This document shows, in pieces, positions 1 through 7,839 of a stretch of DNA of 64,000 nucleotides (its first letter is position 1; each line of letters starts with the position of its first letter). The stretch is from Anaerostipes amylophilus (GTDB lineage Bacteria > Bacillota > Clostridia > Lachnospirales > Lachnospiraceae). The DNA lies in NCBI RefSeq assembly GCF_025567365.1, contig NZ_JAOQJG010000001.1, positions 248,001 through 312,000 on the forward strand, read 5' to 3'. Below the pieces are notes generated by a model that did not search any database, was not told the origin of the DNA, and was given only the letters and a program-made list of their open reading frames with translations. The position numbers and the translations under genes are program-made.

Positions 1-111
1 GAAAATAATCATACAAAGTAATTTCATGATTCCCCAGGATGCTTTTAAGCCAAATATAAAAAATTTTCCAACAAACCAAATCATACAAATAGTAAATAAT
101 ACTGTTAACAT
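1..111 (-). CDS. Small hydrophobic membrane protein, partial (runs off window start)
   Basis: The reading frame starts at ATG 109-111 on the minus strand behind a good AGAAGGAG ribosome binding site and stays open to the window edge. The 37 visible residues begin MLTVLFTICMIWFVGK and are strongly hydrophobic, with a Gly-Lys break and then a second hydrophobic stretch. This resembles the short one- or two-helix membrane proteins common in Lachnospiraceae, whose function is unknown. It is too short to assign further. Confidence 0.55.
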   Translation of the reverse strand, partial: MLTVLFTICMIWFVGKFFIFGLKASWGIMKLLCMIIF

Positions 112-172
112 CTTTTTCTCCTTCTAACACTCATCCAGTTGTGAGTGATTCATCTTTTCTGTTGATATTGTC

Positions 173-178
173 AGTATA
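173..178 (-). promoter_or_regulatory. Extended -10 promoter candidate for the small membrane protein
   Basis: The minus strand carries TGC followed directly by TATACT about 60 nt upstream of the ATG at 111. An AT-rich tract precedes it, but no convincing -35 box is present, as is usual for extended -10 promoters. Confidence 0.35.
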
Positions 179-251
179 GCAAAATAATTTTTTACAATAC
201 ACCTCCGTAGTAAAGAATTAAATCTTTATAATTCCCATTTTGGGTGGAATA

Positions 252-293
252 ACACAAAATAAGGCCCAAAAGGACACTTTCCCTTTTGAGCCT
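252..293 (-). terminator. Rho-independent terminator downstream of the relaxase remnant
   Basis: Arms at 262-273 and 282-293 (AGGCTCAAAAGG with CCTTTTGGGCCT on the minus strand) form a 12-bp stem with one mismatch and an 8-nt loop, followed by TATTTTGT. Confidence 0.6.
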
Positions 294-323
294 ATACACT
301 TTATCAACTAACGTATATCACTT

Positions 324-467
324 TCATTTTTCCTCATAGACTGCCTGATCTACAATCATGCCATGTGCCACAAACTGCTCCTGGCAGCACTCCTTCGCCA
401 ATCTTATATTTTCCTCAAGTGTCAGTTCATTCTGCAGGGCAATGTTAAATGAATAAGCAAGCTGCGC
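324..467 (-). pseudogene. Remnant of a MobA/MobL-family relaxase
   Basis: Reading back from the TGA at 324-326, the minus strand encodes 47 residues containing NIALQNELTLEENIRLAKEC and then EQFVAHGMIVDQAVYEEK. This matches the conserved block of MobA/MobL (MobQ-type) relaxases, in which a phrase like IALPxELSxEE leads to a QxxFVxxGMxADxAxH segment. The frame is closed upstream by a stop at 468-470 and has no start codon. The remnant abuts the truncated LysE gene at 480, so the junction looks like a deletion or insertion scar. The family match is from memory of the motif; pseudogene status is directly visible. Confidence 0.6.
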
Positions 468-479
468 TCAAAGCAACAA

Positions 480-764
480 TTATCTTAACATTCCCCAAAT
501 GCACTCCAGTAATGTTAGTGCAAGGATAATGTTAATAACACGGAAATGCCGCAGATAAAACTTCTGAATCAGTACGCCCAAGCCAATCCAAGTACAGGTT
601 GCGATCGTTCCAATTGTTGCAATAACCAGCTCAAAAAACAGCGGCTTTCCTTTTTTATATCCATAGTTTGTTACGGTATTTAATGCCAGAATATTTCCCG
701 GTCCCGGAGTAAAGGCATTTATAACGCAATAAATCAAAAAATTGCTCAGTACCACCTTAGGCAT
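480..764 (-). pseudogene. Truncated LysE/RhtB-family amino acid exporter
   Basis: The frame carries the N-terminal half of a LysE/RhtB exporter, including the signature NAFTPGPGNILALNTVTNYG after the first helix. Members are normally about 200 residues, but this one ends after roughly 94 with a stop at 480. I chose the ATG at 764 (MPKVVLSNF), which is served by AAAGGTGG; an in-frame ATG at 770 is also possible. It has two or three membrane segments and no C-terminal half. The LysR remnant upstream is the usual partner of such exporters, so both halves of a regulator-exporter pair seem to have decayed together. Confidence 0.7.
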
Positions 765-853
765 AATCATCAACCACCTTTCTGCTGTTATTATATCAGC
801 AAACAGCGGTACATACATAACACCTATTTTATATGATTATCCATAGCCTATGA

Positions 854-985
854 CTATGGATTGGCTGGAGCATATTTCCGTAATTCTTCCAGATAGCTTT
901 TTCCAAGCTCACTTAATTCCTGATTTTCATTCAGCACATATCCAATATGCATTGTTTCATTTTCTGCAAGCCCAGTGCAAACTTT
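854..985 (-). pseudogene. C-terminal remnant of a LysR-type regulator
   Basis: A minus-strand frame ending in TAG at 854-856 reads LAENETMHIGYVLNENQELS and then ELGKSYLEELRKYAPANP. This looks like the last 35 to 40 residues of a LysR-type regulator substrate-binding domain. The frame closes upstream at 986-988 and no helix-turn-helix is present between it and the kinase gene at 1012. It lies just upstream of the LysE fragment, as a cognate regulator would. Confidence 0.45.
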
Positions 986-1011
986 TCATCAGAATTAACT
1001 TCTTTGTTTTC

Positions 1012-2937
1012 CTAATCGTGTTTAATGTATTTAGTGATAGTATCGATTAATTCCTCCATGTTAATTGGCTTGGAAATATGGTCATTCATGCCTGAATTCA
1101 AGGATTCCTGAATATCATCTATAAAAGCATTTGCAGACAAAGCTATAATTGGAATCGTAACTGCATCGGACCGCTCTATACCCAAGGCTCGAATGGCTTT
1201 TGCTGCTTGGTGTCCATCCATGTTTGGCATCATAATATCCATCAAAATAAGATCGTATGTGCCTCGTGGATGATTTTTAAACAAATTCACAACTTCTTTT
1301 CCGTCTGATGCGCGTGTTACGGTCATACCAGTATCTTCCAGCATTATCGTAGCAAGTTCAGCATTTAGATCATTATCCTCAGCCATAAGAACATGAATAC
1401 CCGTCAAATCTCTATGCAGATGTTGTTTTTGTTCTGATTGAATAACCTGTTCTGGCAACTCCAGTGGGATCTCCACTGTGAATGTAGAACCTACACCTTT
1501 TTTGCTCTCAACAGCAATCGAACCGCCCATCATATCCACATATTTTTTTGTGATGGCCATACCAAGACCGGTTCCCTTATATTGAGTTCTGGCATTAGCA
1601 TCATCTTCTTGTGAAAACGGATTGAATAATTTTTTCTGGAACTCTTCGCTCATGCCAATACCGTTATCTCGAACAACATAACGAGTTATGATATGTTTCT
1701 CATCCGCTCCTGGGTAACTGCTGATATCCAAAGTAATCTTTCCGCCGTCCTTTGTGAATTTCACAGCATTGCCAAGAAGATTCACCAAAACTTCCCGGAT
1801 ACGCACAACATCCGCAAGGACATATGGGTTCTTTGGGATTTCTCGATGTACTTCAAACTTAAGATCTCGAGTATAAAGAAGTCCATTCATAATCGCCTGG
1901 ACGTTATCTGTCAATTGAGTAATGTCCACTGGCTCGGGCGAAATAGTAACTTTTCCGCTTTCAATGCGAGTAAAATCCAGAACGTCATTCAACAAAGAGA
2001 GAAGATGATTCGAACTTTTTTGAACTTTCTCCAAGCTATCATGAATATCTGAAACCGTGTTCTGGTGAAGCGCAATGTTTGTAAATCCAATAATGGCATT
2101 CATCGGCGTTCTGATGTCATGGCTAATACTAAGCAAAAACGCAGATTTTGCTTTGTTGGCAGCATCTGCTTCCTCAGCGGCGGTCATTAATAATTGTTTT
2201 TGCTCTTCTGCCTTGCTTTTCTGGTAAAAATAATAGGTATATAGACAAATTAAAAGCAATACAGCTCCTGCGACTAAACCGCAGATGATGGAAATATGAT
2301 TCGTCTTTTCAACCATTCCATAAGCTGATTGCATATCCATTTCAATGCAAAATGCGCCAATGATTTCTCCTGTCCCATCATGATTTGCGCTTATAGGATA
2401 GCAAGCCGTAAAAATCGGACCCCATGTTGTATCAATGATATCCTGAGAGTACACATTCTCCCCAGAAATAGCCCTATCAATATACGGAACCATTTCTTCC
2501 TCAATATAATCTCCAGGGTGTCTTACATCATCCGCATCCGGATCCAAACCGTCTACCACATAAACGAGTTTTCCTTCTTCATTTTTTGTAGCGGTGTAAA
2601 TATATCGAGTAGAATTCAGTGTTCTAATTTCATTGAAATATGAAGAAATATCCTTATATAATTGCTTCTTTTCATCAGATTGATCTTTGATTTGATCAAA
2701 ATCTTCTTTGCCGATTTTTCCATTCACAAGTTTGTGTACTGCATCTGCACTCGCTGTGTCACGTGTGATTTCTGTTTCAAGGGCGGTCTTAGTGTAAGAA
2801 CTTTGCAGAATATATGTGTACGACGCTATTACCAAAATCATCAAAAGCCCCGCAATCACAAAGATACTGCCTGTATTCTTCAGCCTGAGGAGTTTTTTCA
2901 AATTAACTCCTTCTTTTGTTTTCTTCATGCTGCTCAT
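1012..2937 (-). CDS. Membrane-bound hybrid sensor histidine kinase / response regulator
   Basis: The 641-residue protein has a membrane helix at about 23-45, an extracytoplasmic sensor region at about 46-213 and a second helix at about 214-238. A HisKA domain follows, with the phospho-accepting His273 in SISHDIRTPMNAIIGF. Next come an HATPase domain with G boxes DNGIGM and GTGLGM, and a C-terminal receiver whose acceptor is Asp567 (LILMDIMMP) with Lys623 in SKP. The family autophosphorylates on His and relays phosphate to its own receiver. Start 2937 has GGAGG six bases upstream. No DNA-binding partner lies next to it, so the output is unknown. It sits in a strip of decayed mobile-type genes. 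Confidence 0.88.
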   Translation of the reverse strand: MSSMKKTKEGVNLKKLLRLKNTGSIFVIAGLLMILVIASYTYILQSSYTKTALETEITRDTASADAVHKLVNGKIGKEDFDQIKDQSDEKKQLYKDISSYFNEIRTLNSTRYIYTATKNEEGKLVYVVDGLDPDADDVRHPGDYIEEEMVPYIDRAISGENVYSQDIIDTTWGPIFTACYPISANHDGTGEIIGAFCIEMDMQSAYGMVEKTNHISIICGLVAGAVLLLICLYTYYFYQKSKAEEQKQLLMTAAEEADAANKAKSAFLLSISHDIRTPMNAIIGFTNIALHQNTVSDIHDSLEKVQKSSNHLLSLLNDVLDFTRIESGKVTISPEPVDITQLTDNVQAIMNGLLYTRDLKFEVHREIPKNPYVLADVVRIREVLVNLLGNAVKFTKDGGKITLDISSYPGADEKHIITRYVVRDNGIGMSEEFQKKLFNPFSQEDDANARTQYKGTGLGMAITKKYVDMMGGSIAVESKKGVGSTFTVEIPLELPEQVIQSEQKQHLHRDLTGIHVLMAEDNDLNAELATIMLEDTGMTVTRASDGKEVVNLFKNHPRGTYDLILMDIMMPNMDGHQAAKAIRALGIERSDAVTIPIIALSANAFIDDIQESLNSGMNDHISKPINMEELIDTITKYIKHD

Positions 2938-2975
2938 TCACATCCTCCAAATCCCGATTTGTATTTCTGTTTGTT

Positions 2976-3007
2976 TTAAAAATGGGCAACTCCGATTGGA
3001 ATTGCCC
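2976..3007 (-). terminator. Rho-independent terminator between lysS and the hybrid kinase
   Basis: On the minus strand GGGCAATTCC, a four-base loop and GGAGTTGCCC (arms 2998-3007 and 2984-2993) are followed by ATTTTTAAAA. It would stop transcripts coming from lysS before the kinase gene. Confidence 0.7.
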
Positions 3008-3061
3008 ACTCATTGCACTAATTATGCGTTTTTTTCTTGCTTGCACCGATTTCTGCATCAA

Positions 3062-3155
3062 TTGATGTAAGTTTGATGTAAATCGCTGTTTTTTTAGTTT
3101 TTTATCAAATGAAGTACGTCCCGTCTATTTGGTAAAACGGTACATCTTTACATCA
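3062..3155. repeat. Spacer with three TTGATGTAA-type repeats beside the lysS 3' end
   Basis: The roughly 300-bp gap between the kinase start (2937) and the lysS stop (3237) holds a terminator but no gene. It carries two direct copies of TTGATGTAA (3062-3070, 3073-3081), an inverted copy TTTACATCA (3147-3155), and small hairpins at 3120-3140 and 3193-3214. Short repeats next to a gene's 3' end resemble arm-type integrase sites at the edge of integrated elements. That reading is inference; no integrase is in the window. Confidence 0.35.
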
Positions 3156-3236
3156 CGTCGACTGGCGTCTCCGTGCGTTTTTCGCCTTATGTCGGTGTTC
3201 GCAAGCGCACACCGCCGCAAGGCTCAGTTTCTCATC

Positions 3237-5144
3237 TTAATAGAGCTTTGCACCTGCCGGAATGTGGTCATCTACCATCAGAAGATGAAGTTTTTCTTCT
3301 CCTTCTTCTTCGTGAACTGCACTTAAAAGCATTCCACAAGAATCAATTCCCATCATTGCTCTTGGTGGCAGGTTTGTGATGGCGATCAGTGTCTTTCCGA
3401 CTAATTCTTCTGGCTCATAGTAAGCATGAATTCCACTTAAAATTGTACGGTCTTCTCCTGTTCCATCATCTAAAGTAAACTGTAATAATTTTTTAGATTT
3501 CTTCACTGCTTCGCAGGCTTTTACTTTAACTGCTCTGAAGTCAGATTTGCTGAATGTTTCAAAATCTACTTCTTCTTTGAATAATGGTTCGATCTCTACT
3601 TTAGAGAAATCGATCACTTCTTTTTTAGCTTCAGGAGCTTTCGCTGCTGGTTTAGACGCTTTCTTATCTGTTCCCAGTGATTTCATTGTTGGGAATAATA
3701 ATACGTCTCTGATCGCTGTAGAATTTGTTAATAACATTACCATTCTGTCGATACCGAATCCGATACCACCTGTAGGTGGCATACCGATCTCTAATGCATT
3801 TAAGAAGTCTTCATCTGTTGTGTTGGCTTCTTCGTCACCCTGTGCAAGAAGTTCTTCCTGTGCTTTGAAACGTTCTCTCTGATCGATCGGATCATTTAAC
3901 TCAGAGTATGCATTTGCCATCTCCCATCCATTCATAAAGAACTCAAAACGTTCTACATAATCTGGATCTTCTGGTTTTCTCTTTGTTAATGGAGAGATTT
4001 CTACTGGATGATCCATAACGAATGTTGGCTGGATCAGTTTATCTTCTACGAATTCTTCGAAGAATAAGTTTAAGATATCTCCTCGTTTATGGCGTTCTTC
4101 ATATTCTACATGGTGTTCTTCGGCAGCTGCTCTTGCTTCCTCTAAAGTCTTGATCTCTTTAAAATCTACTCCAGAGTATTTCTTAACTGCGTCTACCATT
4201 GTGATTCTTTCAAATGGTTTTCCAAGATCGATCTCGAAATCTTTGTACTGGATCTTTGTTCCACCACATACTTCCTGTGCAAGGTAACGGTATAAGTTCT
4301 CAGTCAGATCCATCATTCCGTGATAATCTGTGTATGCCTGATATAATTCCATTAATGTAAACTCAGGGTTATGACGTGTGTCAACACCTTCGTTACGGAA
4401 TACACGTCCGATCTCGTAAACTTTCTCAAGTCCACCAACGATCAGTCTCTTTAAGTATAACTCAAGAGAAATTCTTAATTTTACATCTTCACTTAATGCA
4501 TTATAGTGAGTTTCAAATGGTCTTGCTGCTGCTCCACCTGCGTTTGATACTAACATTGGAGTTTCAACTTCCATGAATCCCTGTCCGTCTAAGTAAGAAC
4601 GGATCTTGCTGATGATCTTAGAACGTTTGATAAATACTTCTTTAGATTCTTCGTTCATGATCAAATCAACATATCTCTGACGATATCTTGTATCTGTATC
4701 TGTTAATCCGTGGAATTTCTCTGGAAGTGGTTTTAAACTCTTAGATAATAAAATCACTTCTTCTGCATGGATAGATTTTTCTCCTGTCTTTGTAGCAAAG
4801 ACTTTACCTTTGATACCTACGATATCTCCGATATCCATCTTCTTGAAATCCTGATAAGATTCTACACCGATCTCATCTCTTGCTACATATGCCTGAATTC
4901 CACCCTGAAGGTCCTGTACGTTACAGAAAGATGCTTTACCCATCACACGTTTGAACATTAAACGTCCTGCAACTGCTACTTCTTTTCCTTCTAATTCTTC
5001 AAAATTATCTTTGATCTCTTTTGAATGATGTGTTACATCATATTTCATGATCTCGAACGGATTCTTGCCAGCTGCCTGTAAATCAGCCAGTTTCTGTCTT
5101 CTAACTTTGATCAGTTCGTTTGTATCTTTATTCTGCTGTGCCAC
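3237..5144 (-). CDS. lysS: Lysyl-tRNA synthetase, class II, with C-terminal Trbp111-like tRNA-binding domain
   Basis: It charges tRNA-Lys with lysine. An N-terminal OB-fold anticodon-binding domain (about 55-165) is followed by the class II catalytic core. Motif 2 reads RVFRNEGVDTRHNPEFT and motif 3 reads GFGIDRMVMLL. Standard bacterial LysS ends near residue 500; this one has 635, and residues from about 526 (VDFETFSKSDFRAVKV to AGAKLY) form a tRNA_bind domain of the EMAP-II/Trbp111/MetG-C type. That domain would raise non-specific tRNA affinity, by analogy with MetRS. It lies 15 nt downstream of greA and probably shares its promoter. Confidence 0.96.
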   Translation of the reverse strand: MAQQNKDTNELIKVRRQKLADLQAAGKNPFEIMKYDVTHHSKEIKDNFEELEGKEVAVAGRLMFKRVMGKASFCNVQDLQGGIQAYVARDEIGVESYQDFKKMDIGDIVGIKGKVFATKTGEKSIHAEEVILLSKSLKPLPEKFHGLTDTDTRYRQRYVDLIMNEESKEVFIKRSKIISKIRSYLDGQGFMEVETPMLVSNAGGAAARPFETHYNALSEDVKLRISLELYLKRLIVGGLEKVYEIGRVFRNEGVDTRHNPEFTLMELYQAYTDYHGMMDLTENLYRYLAQEVCGGTKIQYKDFEIDLGKPFERITMVDAVKKYSGVDFKEIKTLEEARAAAEEHHVEYEERHKRGDILNLFFEEFVEDKLIQPTFVMDHPVEISPLTKRKPEDPDYVERFEFFMNGWEMANAYSELNDPIDQRERFKAQEELLAQGDEEANTTDEDFLNALEIGMPPTGGIGFGIDRMVMLLTNSTAIRDVLLFPTMKSLGTDKKASKPAAKAPEAKKEVIDFSKVEIEPLFKEEVDFETFSKSDFRAVKVKACEAVKKSKKLLQFTLDDGTGEDRTILSGIHAYYEPEELVGKTLIAITNLPPRAMMGIDSCGMLLSAVHEEEGEEKLHLLMVDDHIPAGAKLY

Positions 5145-5159
5145 TTTTCTTACTTCCTC

Positions 5160-5639
5160 TTACTTTCTCTGTACATCAATAACTCTGAAATCGTTTACCT
5201 GATTGATTCCTTCTACGGATACGACATCTCCGATCTTCTTTCCAAGTAAAGCTCTACCAATTGGTGCTTCATTGGAAACCTTGTTCTGAAGGATATCTGC
5301 CTCTGTAGAACCTACGATATGATATGTTACTTCTTTTCCAAGAGAGATGTCTTCTAATAATACATAACATCCAAGGCTGATGACACCTTTTTCGAATTTC
5401 TCATCGATAACAACAGCGTTCTTTAAGATCTGTTCGATCTCTTCGATACGTGCTTCCATATCACGCTGTTCATCTTTGGCTGCATCATATTCTGCGTTCT
5501 CTGATAAGTCACCCTGTTCTCTTGCTTCTTTGATCTTCTGTGCGATCTCTTTACGTCTTACGACTTTTAATTCCTGTAATTCATCTTCTAATGCTTTTAA
5601 ACCATCTGGGGTTAATATATTCTTCTTTGCCTCTGCCAT
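5160..5639 (-). CDS. greA: Transcription elongation factor GreA
   Basis: GreA rescues backtracked RNA polymerase by stimulating transcript cleavage through the secondary channel. The 159 residues are full length for the family. An N-terminal antiparallel coiled coil (about 10-75) carries the acidic tip DLSENAEYDAAKDEQ, and a C-terminal FKBP-like domain includes GRALLGKKIGDVV. It is first in a probable greA-lysS operon with a strong promoter at 5676-5705. Confidence 0.96.
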   Translation of the reverse strand: MAEAKKNILTPDGLKALEDELQELKVVRRKEIAQKIKEAREQGDLSENAEYDAAKDEQRDMEARIEEIEQILKNAVVIDEKFEKGVISLGCYVLLEDISLGKEVTYHIVGSTEADILQNKVSNEAPIGRALLGKKIGDVVSVEGINQVNDFRVIDVQRK

Positions 5640-5675
5640 AACACTATTCCTTTCGTTCTAAATGTTAACTGATTA

Positions 5676-5705
5676 ATTATAGCTTACCTATGTTTCTTTT
5701 GTCAA
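5676..5705 (-). promoter_or_regulatory. Sigma-A promoter for greA-lysS
   Basis: The minus strand has a consensus -35 TTGACA (5700-5705), an 18-bp spacer and a consensus -10 TATAAT (5676-5681), about 37 nt before the greA ATG. The -35 box begins four bases after the dusB stop codon, so greA-lysS is an independent unit. Confidence 0.8.
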
Positions 5706-5708
5706 TTC

Positions 5709-6707
5709 CTAATCCCTTTCTGGATTAGCTTTGAGATAAGTTTGCAATAATTCTTCTAAGTCTTCGTATGTTTCTGTATGATTTACCTTCTCACGAAGTT
5801 TTGCTGCCCCCGGAAAACCGAATGTATACCATGCAACATGTTTTCTCATCTCCCGGACTCCAATGTATTCTCCTTTAAAGTCGATCATCATCTGTCCGTG
5901 TCTTAACATCATTGCTACGACTTCTTCTAAGGATGGTCTTGGAAGTTCTTCCCCTGTCTCAAAGAAATGTAAGATTTCTTTAAAAATCCATGGATTTCCT
6001 TTTGCTCTTCTTCCGATCATAAATCCATCACAGCCTGTTTCTTCCTGCATTCTTAATACATCCTTGGCACATGTGATATCACCATTTCCAATGACAGGAA
6101 TATCAACAGCTTCTTTTACTTTGCGGATAATGGACCAGTCTGCAGTTCCTGAATAATACTGTTCTCTTGTTCTTCCATGAACTGCGATTGCTGCTGCTCC
6201 ATTCTCCTGTGCAACCTGTGCCATCTCTGGTGCATTGACCAGATCATCATTAAATCCCTTACGAATCTTAACTGTAACTGGAATATCAACAGCATCAACA
6301 ACTGCTTTGATCACTTTTCCTGCTAATTTCGGATTCTTCATCAATGCTGATCCATCACCGTTATTTACAATCTTTGGAACTGGGCAACCCATATTGATGT
6401 CGATCATCTGGAAGCGTCCATCATTGACTTTCGCTGCCATCTGTCCCATGATATCTGGATCAGAACCAAAAATCTGGATCGCTACTGGAATCTCCTTTGG
6501 ATCTGTTGCCATCAATGGCTCAGATTTACGGTTTCCATAATATAATCCCTTAGCACTTACCATCTCAGTGCACATCATTCCAGCCCCCTGTTCCTTACAT
6601 AACAGACGATATGGAAGATCTGTAACTCCTGCCATCGGTGCCAGTGCTAATGGATGTTTGATTGTAATATTTCCAATAACTAAAGGTTTTAATTTATTGT
6701 TTCTCAT
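5709..6707 (-). CDS. dusB: tRNA-dihydrouridine synthase (DusB type)
   Basis: This FMN-dependent enzyme reduces specific uridines in the tRNA D loop to dihydrouridine using NADPH. The 332 residues form a TIM barrel opening with PLALAPMAGVTDLPYR. They include the substrate and flavin motif DINMGCPVPKIVNNGDGSAL with the catalytic Cys, VTVKIRKG, HGRTREQYYSG and the phosphate-binding segment GNGDI...GFMIGRRAKGNPWIF. Its start overlaps the end of coaX by 14 nt, which implies translational coupling at the end of the argF-to-dusB run. Confidence 0.93.
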   Translation of the reverse strand: MRNNKLKPLVIGNITIKHPLALAPMAGVTDLPYRLLCKEQGAGMMCTEMVSAKGLYYGNRKSEPLMATDPKEIPVAIQIFGSDPDIMGQMAAKVNDGRFQMIDINMGCPVPKIVNNGDGSALMKNPKLAGKVIKAVVDAVDIPVTVKIRKGFNDDLVNAPEMAQVAQENGAAAIAVHGRTREQYYSGTADWSIIRKVKEAVDIPVIGNGDITCAKDVLRMQEETGCDGFMIGRRAKGNPWIFKEILHFFETGEELPRPSLEEVVAMMLRHGQMMIDFKGEYIGVREMRKHVAWYTFGFPGAAKLREKVNHTETYEDLEELLQTYLKANPERD

Positions 6708-7458
6708 AAATGATCTGTAATCCCTTCAATGTTAATATTGGATCGTAGTAGTCGATTTCATCAACTGTCTGTGCGATCATCTTTCCAAGACCTCCTGTTG
6801 CGATAACTTTCATGTTATCAAAACCTGTCTCTTCTTTCATCTTCTGTACTATATATTTTGTTTCACCAACAACTCCATAATACAGACCTGCCTGCATACT
6901 GTCGATCGTACTATTTGCAAGGATTGTCTTTGGCTTTACGATCTCAATCTCTGGGAGACGTGCTGCATCTTTGTATAATACATTAGCTGAAGTACGGATT
7001 CCTGGTGCAATCACTCCTGCTAAGAATATGCCATTCTCTGTGACAATATCGTATGTTGTTGCAGTTCCATAATCAATAACGAGTGCTGGCCCACCATAAA
7101 GCTCATATCCTGCAACCAAATCCACGATTCTGTCTGCTCCAACTTCTCTTGGATTAAATCTTCCAAGATTGATTCCTGTCTTGATTCCTGGTCCTACAAT
7201 AATTGGTTTTACATCAAAATATTTGATCAGCCCACTTGTCAGTGAATGCATGATATTCGGTACAACAGATCCAATGATCGCTGCTTTCACTTCGTGTTCG
7301 TCTAATCCTTTTTCTTTTAATAAATTTGAAATCAGAATTCCGAATTCATCGGATGTTCTTGGTAACTTTGTTGTAATACGAAATACTTCTATAATTTCTT
7401 TTCTTTTGAATACACCGATCGTTACATTTGTATTTCCAACATCGAGTGCTAATAACAT
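6694..7458 (-). CDS. coaX: Type III pantothenate kinase
   Basis: It phosphorylates pantothenate, the first step of CoA synthesis; type III enzymes need a monovalent cation and are not feedback-inhibited by CoA. The 254 residues have the ASKHA-fold phosphate loop LALDVGNTNVTIGVF, the pantothenate site GADRIVDLVAGYELYGG, the second phosphate motif DYGTATTYDIV and ATGGLGKMI near the end. It lies three bases downstream of the 119-residue hypothetical gene. It follows birA in the operon, so two cofactor functions are adjacent. Confidence 0.95.
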   Translation of the reverse strand: MLLALDVGNTNVTIGVFKRKEIIEVFRITTKLPRTSDEFGILISNLLKEKGLDEHEVKAAIIGSVVPNIMHSLTSGLIKYFDVKPIIVGPGIKTGINLGRFNPREVGADRIVDLVAGYELYGGPALVIDYGTATTYDIVTENGIFLAGVIAPGIRTSANVLYKDAARLPEIEIVKPKTILANSTIDSMQAGLYYGVVGETKYIVQKMKEETGFDNMKVIATGGLGKMIAQTVDEIDYYDPILTLKGLQIIYEKQ

Positions 7459-7461
7459 AAT

Positions 7462-7821
7462 TTATACCTCATCTTCCCCCAAAAGGAATATTCTATAATA
7501 TAATTCCAAGGACTCCCAGAAATCCTGTTTTTCCTGTCTTAGTTTCTTGATCATCAGTTCGCTTCCGATCTCATCATAGAAGAAATCGTTCTCTTCCACA
7601 TGAGTAACAAAATTTAATTTTCCATCTTCATCGAATTCCAGTGTCAAGATTCCGCCGACTTCTGCTGTAAATAATACACATGTGATCTGCAGTTCCTGTT
7701 TGATCTGTTCTGGTAATCCGTTAAAATCTGGATTCAGGTAATATTTTTTCTCATATGCATTAGAACCGCATAATGTAACTTTATCCTGATACATATTTTT
7801 GTATTTCTCCTTGTCTATCAT
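7462..7821 (-). CDS. Conserved hypothetical protein (resembles DUF6145)
   Basis: This is a 119-residue soluble acidic protein with no signal peptide or membrane segment. It reads as an alpha/beta domain (NPDFNGLPEQIKQELQITCV, then a beta-rich TAEVGGILTLEFDEDGKLNF) and a C-terminal helix rich in Glu, Tyr and Leu. I recall similar small proteins in Lachnospiraceae next to birA and coaX. No catalytic motif is visible. Tight packing between birA (18 nt) and coaX (3 nt) shows that it is expressed with them. Confidence 0.75.
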   Translation of the reverse strand: MIDKEKYKNMYQDKVTLCGSNAYEKKYYLNPDFNGLPEQIKQELQITCVLFTAEVGGILTLEFDEDGKLNFVTHVEENDFFYDEIGSELMIKKLRQEKQDFWESLELYYRIFLLGEDEV

Positions 7822-7839
7822 TCTATATGCCTTGAGATA

